Shown here in pieces: positions 1-5,509 of a stretch of 5,509 nt of DNA. The notes below the pieces were generated by a model. It was not told the origin of the DNA. It saw only the letters and a program-made list of their open reading frames with translations, and searched no databases. The stretch is taken from assembly GCA_003133285.1 (NCBI GenBank), contig PKWR01000011.1:1-5509 (forward strand), written 5' to 3'. This DNA is from Coriobacteriia bacterium (GTDB taxonomy: Bacteria; Actinomycetota; Coriobacteriia; Anaerosomatales; PALSA-660). Position 1 is the first letter of the stretch, and every line of letters starts with the position of its first letter. A program made the translations under genes and the position numbers.

Positions 1-19
1 GCCCGGGGCACGGCTCGGC

Positions 20-1039
20 GTGCGGCGCGACCGCGTCGAGCCGCTGTGGGACCGCATCGACGCCAACCGCTTCAAGGCGGGCGCCTTCCTCGTCGCGTTC
101 GTGCTGTCCGCCGCCGTGGCCGCGGCGCTGTTCACGGGCCTGGCGGGCGTGTTCGCCGCCGTCGTGCTCCTGCGCGGCGACGGTACGACGACCTTCCTGT
201 CCGCGCTGCCGATGGTGATGGTCGGCGCCGTCGTGCTGGGCGCCGCGCTGGCGATCGCCCACACCGTCCGCATGCTGGCGCATCCCGAGCGTCGGCTTCC
301 GGGGCAGTTCGGCGCGGTGCCGACCCAGATGGGGGCGTTCCTCGAGACGAAGTCCGCCCTGCACGACATGGCCATCGCGGCCGGCTATCCGCACTCCCCG
401 CAGCTGTGGATGATCGACGACTGCGACCGGATCAACGCCTTCGCGCTCGGGCTCAAGGACAGCCGGGCCGTCGTGGGCGTGACCCGCGGTTTCGCCGAGC
501 GTTTGACACCCGACGACCAGCGCGCTGTCTTCGCCAACTTGATGGCGCGCCTGAGGTCGGGCGACACGCTGTGGGCGACCGTCGTGTCCGCGGTGATGGG
601 CCCGATCTGGGCGACCCGCGCCGCCCAGTTCCGCGCCCAGGAGAGGTCGAACGAGCTGGGAGAGGGCGTCGGCCTCGCCGCGCTGTCCCAGAGCCGGGAC
701 GGCTCCGGGTCGGTCGTGGCGATGTTCGTCCTCGGCTTCATCGCCGTGGTGCTGACCGAGCTCATGATGGCCGGCCACGAGCGGGCGGCGATGGTGGCCG
801 CCGAGAAGGCGGACGCCGAAGGGATGCTCCTGCTGAAGGACCCGCGAGCCATGCTGGACGGTCTTCAGCGGACGCTGGAGGCCAACAACACGGTGCCCGG
901 AGCGGGGGAGGAGTACTCCATGCTCTTCTACTGCTGGGTCGGCTTCGGCTACGCACCCGAGGACGATCCCGAGATGGAGCGGCTCGGCCGCCTCCGCGAG
1001 GTGCTCGGCGCCGAAGGGCTGGCCCCGGCGGTCCCGTAG
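20..1039 (+). CDS. Degenerate M48 (HtpX-like) membrane protein, probable pseudo-peptidase
   Basis: The protein has 339 residues from a GTG start. The N-terminus (LWDRIDANRFKAG, residues 9-21) resembles the start of HtpX, followed by hydrophobic spans at about 22-51 and 59-83. Two weaker spans follow at about 184-200 and 231-251. The M48 core is recognisable: NAFALG (139-144), AVVGVTRGFAERL (150-162), then the region where the family has AVxAHExxHI. Here that region reads AVFANLMARL (169-178), so His, Glu and His are replaced by Asn173, Leu174 and Arg177. The downstream ExxAD motif is AEKAD with Ala261 in place of the third zinc ligand, followed by the usual DP (274-275) and a helix. By family knowledge M48 proteins are zinc proteases of membrane quality control; this one should not bind zinc or cut peptides, so a scaffold or regulatory role is only inference. 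The upstream frame stays open to base 2 and no ribosome binding site is visible, so the true start may lie outside the window. Confidence 0.75.
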   Translation: MRRDRVEPLWDRIDANRFKAGAFLVAFVLSAAVAAALFTGLAGVFAAVVLLRGDGTTTFLSALPMVMVGAVVLGAALAIAHTVRMLAHPERRLPGQFGAVPTQMGAFLETKSALHDMAIAAGYPHSPQLWMIDDCDRINAFALGLKDSRAVVGVTRGFAERLTPDDQRAVFANLMARLRSGDTLWATVVSAVMGPIWATRAAQFRAQERSNELGEGVGLAALSQSRDGSGSVVAMFVLGFIAVVLTELMMAGHERAAMVAAEKADAEGMLLLKDPRAMLDGLQRTLEANNTVPGAGEEYSMLFYCWVGFGYAPEDDPEMERLGRLREVLGAEGLAPAVP

Positions 1040-1102
1040 GCCGTCGGCTCCCGCCCGGCGTCCGCACGCGCGAGCGCTCACTTCCATCCATCCGCCGGCC
1101 CC

Positions 1103-1131
1103 TTGACCGGGCCCCTTTCCGTGGCTAGGAT
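1103..1131 (+). promoter_or_regulatory. Sigma70-type promoter of the sdpR-sdpI operon
   Basis: A TTGACC -35 box (1103-1108) and a TAGGAT -10 box (1126-1131) are separated by exactly 17 bases. Transcription should start near 1138-1140, about 30 bases before the ATG at 1168. The -35 lies in the loop of a GC hairpin (GGCCC 1097-1101 with GGGCC 1109-1113) that could weakly terminate transcription from the upstream gene, although no T-run follows. The rest of the gap from 1040 to 1096 shows nothing I can interpret. Confidence 0.75.
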
Positions 1132-1155
1132 TTAGACGTGTTCCTAAACATCTAA
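1132..1155 (+). promoter_or_regulatory. Probable SdpR-type autorepressor operator (imperfect inverted repeat)
   Basis: The outer arms TTAGA (1132-1136) and TCTAA (1151-1155) are perfect inverted repeats around centre 1143.5, and the inner bases give further matches, 8 of 12 pairs in all. A second, offset inverted repeat is TTTAG (1131-1135) with CTAAA (1144-1148). This AT-rich island stands out in very GC-rich DNA. It spans the expected transcription start between the -10 box and the AGGAGG Shine-Dalgarno (1155-1160). The position fits steric repression by the ArsR-family dimer encoded immediately downstream; binding itself is inferred. Confidence 0.55.
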
Positions 1156-1167
1156 GGAGGCGCGCCG

Positions 1168-1452
1168 ATGCCGGACGTGTTCAAGGCGCTCTCGGACCCC
1201 ACAAGGCGCGAGATCCTGCGCCTGCTCAAGCGAGGCGAGCTCAGCGCGGGCGCCATCGCGGAGAACTTCGCGATGAGCAAGCCGTCGGTGTCGCACCACC
1301 TGTCGACGCTGAAGTCCGCGGGCCTGGTGTTCGCCGAGCGCCGCGGCCAGGAGATCGTCTATTCACTCGACACGACGGTGTTCCAGGACGCCATGAGCTA
1401 CATGATGGAACTGTTCGGCCCCGCCCAGGAGGAGGAGCGCGACGATGAGTGA
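1168..1452 (+). CDS. sdpR: ArsR-family winged-helix repressor, SdpR-like
   Basis: This 94-residue protein has the usual length of SdpR-type regulators. It opens with VFKALSDPTRREILRLL (residues 4-20), the hallmark first helices of ArsR proteins. A helix-turn-helix follows, with SAGAIAENF (26-34) and recognition helix SKPSVSHHLSTLKSAG (37-52). The beta wing is about 53-68, and a C-terminal dimer helix QDAMSYMMELF (73-83) precedes an acidic tail. No ELCVCDL-type metal site or cysteine is present, so it is not a metal sensor. The motif SKPSVSHHL and the ending YSLDTTVFQD closely follow SdpR of Bacillus subtilis. The ATG is preceded by AAGGAGG (1154-1160) with a 7-base spacer, which fixes the start. 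The gene overlaps the SdpI-like gene and follows a promoter with a palindrome, so autoregulation of both genes is likely. In the B. subtilis system SdpI captures the repressor at the membrane when toxin is present; whether that holds here is inference. Confidence 0.9.
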   Translation: MPDVFKALSDPTRREILRLLKRGELSAGAIAENFAMSKPSVSHHLSTLKSAGLVFAERRGQEIVYSLDTTVFQDAMSYMMELFGPAQEEERDDE

Positions 1453-2164
1453 CCGTGACCCGATCGCGCAGGTCCCGTCCGCGCCACTGCCCGACGAGCT
1501 GCCGGCGCCGCCGCGCCTGCGGGACTACACGAAGCTGCCGCTGCTCATCATCGCCGCGATGTTCATCGTGGGCGCCGTCGTCTACTCGCGCCTTCCGGAC
1601 TCGATCCCGATGCACTGGGGCATCAGCGGCAAGCCCGACTCCTTCTGGCCCAAGTCCTTCGGCAGCGTGTTCTTCATGCCGCTGATGTCGCTCGGGCTCT
1701 ACGCGTTGTTGGTGGTCGTGCCGTTCCTGGACCCGAAGCGCCGCAGCCTGAAGCTCTCGTTCCACGCGTACAACATTCTGATCGACGCGATCGTCGGCCT
1801 CGAGGCGGTCGTCTTCGCGGCTACGCTGATCGCGGCGTTCAACAACGGGTTCGACGTCGCGAAGGTCGTGCTGGTCTCGGTCGGCCTGCTGTTCGCGGTG
1901 GTCGGCAACTACATGACGACCGTGAAGCAGAACTGGACCTTCGGAGTCCGGGTCAGCTGGACGCTCTCCGATGAGGTCGTGTGGCGCAAGACGAACCGCT
2001 TGGGCGGCTACCTGTTCGTCGTGGCGGGAGCGATCACGATCGTCTGCGCGTTCCTGCCGGGTCCGTGGGCCTTCGGTCTGATGATGGGCGCCATCCTGGG
2101 CATCCTCGTGATCACCTACGTCTATTCGTACCTGCTCTTCCGCTCGCGGCACCCGGAGGCGTAG
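1445..2164 (+). CDS. sdpI: SdpI/DUF1648 family membrane protein
   Basis: The protein has 239 residues and six predicted membrane spans at about 31-49, 72-94, 110-132, 138-157, 186-204 and 207-231. After a Pro-rich cytosolic leader (1-28), the first loop carries the DUF1648 signature LPDSIPMHWGISGKPDSFWPK split over residues 50-70. The SdpI signature is GNYMTTVKQNWTFGVRVSWT (154-173) followed by SDEVVWRKTNRLGG (175-188). In Bacillus, SdpI gives immunity to the SdpC killing peptide and acts as a receptor that sequesters SdpR. Many homologues sit, as here, beside an SdpR-type regulator without any toxin gene, and their role is unknown. The ATG overlaps the end of the repressor gene by 8 bases (ATGAGTGA) and uses the GGAGG at 1431-1435 inside that gene, so the two are translationally linked. 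Function as immunity protein versus general envelope-stress receptor cannot be decided from the sequence. Confidence 0.88.
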   Translation: MSDRDPIAQVPSAPLPDELPAPPRLRDYTKLPLLIIAAMFIVGAVVYSRLPDSIPMHWGISGKPDSFWPKSFGSVFFMPLMSLGLYALLVVVPFLDPKRRSLKLSFHAYNILIDAIVGLEAVVFAATLIAAFNNGFDVAKVVLVSVGLLFAVVGNYMTTVKQNWTFGVRVSWTLSDEVVWRKTNRLGGYLFVVAGAITIVCAFLPGPWAFGLMMGAILGILVITYVYSYLLFRSRHPEA

Positions 2165-2171
2165 GTCCGGG

Positions 2172-2199
2172 CCCGCCCGCTACCGATGAGGCCGGCGGG
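2172..2199 (+). terminator. GC-rich hairpin after sdpI, possible weak terminator
   Basis: CCCGCC (2172-2177) pairs with GGCGGG (2194-2199), and GC (2179-2180) with GC (2191-2192), leaving one C-C mismatch and a 10-base loop. It starts 7 bases after the sdpI stop codon. There is no T-run, only GTCTT, so termination would be inefficient or factor-assisted. The hairpin ends just before the candidate -35 box of the trp leader, so some read-through from the sdp operon into the leader is possible. Confidence 0.35.
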
Positions 2200-2203
2200 G
2201 GTC

Positions 2204-2233
2204 TTGCGCTGGATGCCGGGAGGCGTGTATCGT
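2204..2233 (+). promoter_or_regulatory. Probable promoter of the trp leader and operon
   Basis: A TTGCGC -35-like box (2204-2209) is followed after 18 bases by TATCGT (2228-2233), preceded directly by TG. Transcription would start near 2240, just before the first paired bases of the T-box Stem I. The boxes are weaker than those of the sdp promoter. Position relative to the leader is the main support. Confidence 0.45.
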
Positions 2234-2341
2234 TGCGCCTAATCGAATCGAGCGTGCGCCTGTGACGGGGAAGAGTACCCCGATCGTGAAGCCCAGAGAG
2301 CCGGTGGTTGGTGGAAAACCGGCGTGAGCGATCGGCGAGAA

Positions 2342-2344
2342 TGG
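2342..2344 (+). promoter_or_regulatory. T-box specifier codon TGG (tryptophan)
   Basis: The 3' side of the Stem I specifier loop reads GAGAA-TGG-TCCCC, opposite the AGTA loop-E strand. The codon directly after the conserved GAA is TGG, which would pair with the CCA anticodon of tRNA-Trp. Shifted readings (AAT, ATG or GGT) fit the loop geometry less well, and the downstream genes make tryptophan. Confidence 0.9.
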
Positions 2345-2490
2345 TCCCCCGAGGCTCCGGAGCAAAGGCTTAGGTAGAGCTGACTAGTTCCGGCGGATTC
2401 CCACCGATACAAGGGACCGGATATCGGAGACGAGTTCAGCCTCCCGTATCTCGGACACAAAGTGGGCCCGTCGAGTGTTGGCGGGTCAAC

Positions 2491-2525
2491 AAGGGTGGTA
2501 CCGCGAGAGAGGTCTCTCGTCCCTT
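2491..2525 (+). promoter_or_regulatory. T-box antiterminator
   Basis: The canonical T-box sequence AAGGGTGGTACCGCG occupies 2491-2505. Helix A1 is AAGGG (2491-2495) with CCCTT (2521-2525). The bulge TGGTACC (2496-2502) holds the TGGN element that pairs with the tRNA acceptor end, with N being T at 2499. Helix A2 is GCGAGAG region 2503-2509 with 2514-2520. The 3' half shares bases 2516-2525 with the terminator, so the two structures are mutually exclusive. Confidence 0.95.
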
Positions 2526-2549
2526 GAGGACGAGGGGTCTTTTTGTTTT
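2516..2549 (+). terminator. Intrinsic terminator of the trp T-box leader
   Basis: CTCGTCC (2516-2522) pairs perfectly with GGACGAG (2528-2534) around the loop CTTGA, and the helix can extend outward with G-U and A-U pairs. It is followed by a T-rich run (2540-2549, TTTTTGTTTT with one G). It should form when tRNA-Trp is charged and the antiterminator is not stabilised, stopping transcription about 80 bases before trpE. Confidence 0.95.
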
Positions 2550-2608
2550 CCGGAGAGGTTTCCGGGGACACGGGAAGCCCGAGGCGCGCGCCGGGAACGC
2601 TCGGCTAC

Positions 2609-2616
2609 GAGGAGAG
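2609..2616 (+). promoter_or_regulatory. Ribosome binding site of trpE
   Basis: GAGGAGAG lies 12 bases before the ATG at 2629, slightly longer than usual spacing. It supports ATG 2629 over the in-frame TTG or other triplets upstream inside the terminator, and over ATG 2656, which would remove the conserved N-terminal PDKEEF. The stretch 2550-2608 between terminator and this site contains only a small hairpin, CCGGA (2550-2554) with TCCGG (2561-2565). Confidence 0.6.
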
Positions 2617-2628
2617 ATAGAGAACATC

Positions 2629-4130
2629 ATGCTGCTGCCTGACAAAGAAGAGTTCATGCGGCTCGCTGCGACGCACGACACCGTGCCCGTGGCGCGCGAG
2701 GTCTACGCCGACCTGGCGACGCCGATCTCGGCGTTCCTGGCTCTTGCGGCCGACGCGCCCTACGCCTTCCTCCTGGAGAGCGTCGTGGGAGGGGAGCGGC
2801 TCGGGCGCTACAGCTTCCTGGGGATCGGCGCCGACCGCGTCGTGACCGTGCGCGAAGGCGTCGCGGAGATCACCGACGGCCCGTCGCACCGGCGCATGCC
2901 CGCGCCGGATCCGCTCGTCCCGGTCGCCGACCGCCTGAAGGCGGGGAGCGTCGCGCGGGTGCCCGGCCTGCCGCTGTTCATCGGCGGAGCCGTCGGCTTT
3001 GTCGGCTACGAGGCCGCGACCGGCTTCGAACCGTCGATCCCGCGGCACCCGGTCGATGAGCTGGACGTCCCCGACGCGACCTTCATGTTCACCTCGACGG
3101 TGGTGGCCTTCGACCACGCGCGACGCATCCTGCAGGTCATCGCGCCGGTCCGTCCGGGCTCCGACCCCGGCGAGGACTACGACGCGGCCGTCACCCGCAT
3201 CGACGGCGTGCTCGAGCGCCTGCGAAGCGGGTGCCCGACGGCGCCGCTCGGAGAGGTCGGCGTGAGTGTGGAGGTGCCGCTGAAGGAGCACACCTCGCAC
3301 GAGGACTTCGTCGCGTCGGTCCGCTCCGCGAAGGAGCACATCGCCGCCGGTGACTGCTTCCAGATCGTGCTCTCGCAGCGCTTCTCCGCCCCCTATGCCG
3401 GCGACGGTCTCGACCTGTACCGCGTGTTGCGCGCGGTCAACCCGAGCCCGTACATGTTCTACGTGCGCACGCCCGAGGTGACGCTCGTGGGCTCCAGCCC
3501 CGAGCCGCTCGTGCGCGTCGAGGGCTCCCACGTGCTCACGCGCCCGCTGGCCGGCACGCGTCCCCGCGGCGCGACCGCGCTCGAGGACGGCCGCCTGCGC
3601 GCCGACCTGCTCGCGGACGAGAAGGAGCGCGCCGAGCACGTCATGCTCGTGGACCTGGGCCGCAACGACCTCGGCCGCGTCAGTCTCCCGGGCAGCGTCC
3701 GCGTCGACGAGCTGATGGAGGTCGAGAACTACAGCCACGTCATGCACATCGTCAGCAACGTCACCGGCACGCTCTCGCCGGGGTGCGACGCCTTCGACGC
3801 CCTGCGCGCGACCTTCCCGGCCGGCACGGTCAGCGGCGCGCCCAAGATCCGGGCGATGCAGATCATCCGCGAGCTGGAGCCGGCTGCGCGCGGACCGTAC
3901 GCCGGCACGGTCGGCTACATCGGCGCGGACGGCGCGATGGACATGTGCATCACGATCCGCACCTTCACGCTCGCCGGTGGCCGTGCCTATCTCCAGGCGG
4001 GAGCGGGCATCGTGTCGGACTCCGATCCCGAGAAGGAGTACGAGGAGACCCTGTACAAGGCGCGGGCGCTGCACCACGCGCTCGAGCTCGCTGCCGGGTT
4101 GCGCTCGGGGACAGACAAGGCGGTGGCGTC

Positions 4131-4134
<4 letters not shown>
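2629..4134 (+). CDS. trpE: Anthranilate synthase component I
   Basis: TrpE converts chorismate to anthranilate in the cytosol, using ammonia supplied by the TrpG glutaminase. From ATG 2629 it has 501 residues, normal for the family. The N-terminal domain carries the tryptophan feedback motif LLES (48-51) and RYSFLG (60-65). NPSPYMFY (271-278) supplies the other side of that site, so feedback inhibition is probably intact. The chorismate-binding domain is complete: LVGSSPEPLVRVE (286-298), RPLAGTRPRG (305-314), HVMLVDLGRNDLGRV (337-351), YSHVMHIVSNVTG (368-380), FPAGTVSGAPKIRAM (396-410), GTVGYIGADGAMDM (426-439) and QAGAGIVSDSDPEKEYEET (456-474). The paralogues PabB and MenF are less likely because of LLES, the Trp T-box leader and the adjoining trpGD. 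The open frame continues upstream to 2524, but that part encodes the terminator hairpin and is not translated from there. The stop overlaps the next start as ATGA, so the genes are translationally coupled. Confidence 0.97.

Positions 4135-5509
<1,375 letters not shown>

Larger units (their letters stand above)
2251..2549 (+). ncRNA. T-box leader, tRNA-Trp-sensing transcription attenuator
   Basis: Stem I: GCCT (2258-2261) pairs with AGGC (2352-2355). A K-turn with two GA steps (2264-2265 and 2351-2352) leads into GGGGA/TCCCC (2267-2271 with 2345-2349). The specifier loop has AGTA (2274-2277) opposite GAGAA (2337-2341) plus TGG. CCGATCG (2280-2286) then pairs with CGATCGG (2329-2335). The distal end has the AG bulge AGAGAG (2295-2300), helix CCGGT/ACCGG (2301-2305 with 2318-2322) and the GGTG motif (2310-2313). 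Stem II is CCGGAGC (2357-2363) with GTTCCGG (2387-2393). A Stem IIA/B pseudoknot is formed by TCCC (2399-2402) with GGGA (2413-2416) and loop CCGATA (2404-2409) with TATCGG (2422-2427). Stem III should lie in 2429-2490, for example GACG/CGTC or CCCG/CGGG, but I cannot choose. Known mechanism: uncharged tRNA binds specifier and T-box bulge and stabilises the antiterminator. trpE lies immediately downstream. Confidence 0.95.

Noticed and set aside
46..1128. 360-codon + strand frame overlapping the M48-like gene
   Set aside because: It is Arg/Gly/Ala-rich with no recognisable motif, a +2 shift of the real frame.
1241..2152. 303-codon open frame on the - strand across sdpR and sdpI
   Set aside because: Composition is highly charged low-complexity; both + strand genes have clear family motifs and ribosome sites.
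2354..2363. Perfect palindrome GCTCCGGAGC as a protein operator
   Set aside because: Its two halves are used by different helices of the leader (base of Stem I and Stem II), which explains the symmetry better.
2524..2628. A 35-codon upstream extension of trpE
   Set aside because: It begins inside the terminator hairpin, has no ribosome binding site and encodes a basic stretch unlike TrpE; GAGGAGAG before ATG 2629 and the conserved N-terminus fit the shorter form.
2605..4077. 490-codon open frame on the - strand
   Set aside because: It lies antisense to trpE, is low-complexity Arg/Val/Asp-rich, and is the usual shadow frame of GC-rich coding DNA.

Overview
The window is uniformly GC-rich, with G or C in most third codon positions, strong AGGAGG-type ribosome binding sites and sigma70-like promoters. 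A T-box-controlled trp operon and an SdpR/SdpI pair in such DNA suggest a high-GC Gram-positive lineage. A deep-branching actinobacterial group (Coriobacteriia-like) is my best guess, but this is inference from style only. All genes read on the + strand.

Left part (1-1039): one membrane gene with the fold signature of M48/HtpX zinc peptidases but with all three zinc ligands and the catalytic glutamate replaced, so it is probably a pseudo-protease. Its 5' end lies so close to the window edge that the start is not certain.

Middle (1103-2164): a clear promoter with an imperfect inverted repeat between its -10 box and the Shine-Dalgarno sequence drives a two-gene operon. It encodes an SdpR-type ArsR-family repressor and an SdpI/DUF1648 six-span membrane protein whose start overlaps the repressor gene by 8 bases. 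No SdpC-like toxin gene is visible.

Intergenic stretch (2165-2628): not empty. It holds a GC-rich hairpin, a probable promoter and a complete tRNA-sensing T-box leader. The leader has Stem I with K-turn, AGTA loop-E motif, TGG (tryptophan) specifier, AG bulge and GGTG motif, then Stem II, a Stem IIA/B pseudoknot, the AAGGGTGGTACCGCG T-box antiterminator and a competing intrinsic terminator.

Right part (2629-5509): trpE (anthranilate synthase component I, feedback site retained) overlaps by ATGA a fused trpG-trpD gene that runs off the right edge. TrpE and the TrpG domain form anthranilate synthase; the TrpD domain transfers anthranilate to PRPP. Transcription should continue past the terminator only when uncharged tRNA-Trp accumulates, and enzyme activity should be further limited by tryptophan at TrpE.

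I see no wholly new system. The items most worth a second look are the catalytically dead HtpX-like protein, the T-box bulge base that does not match the usual tRNA-Trp discriminator, the TrpG-TrpD fusion, and the orphan SdpR/SdpI pair.
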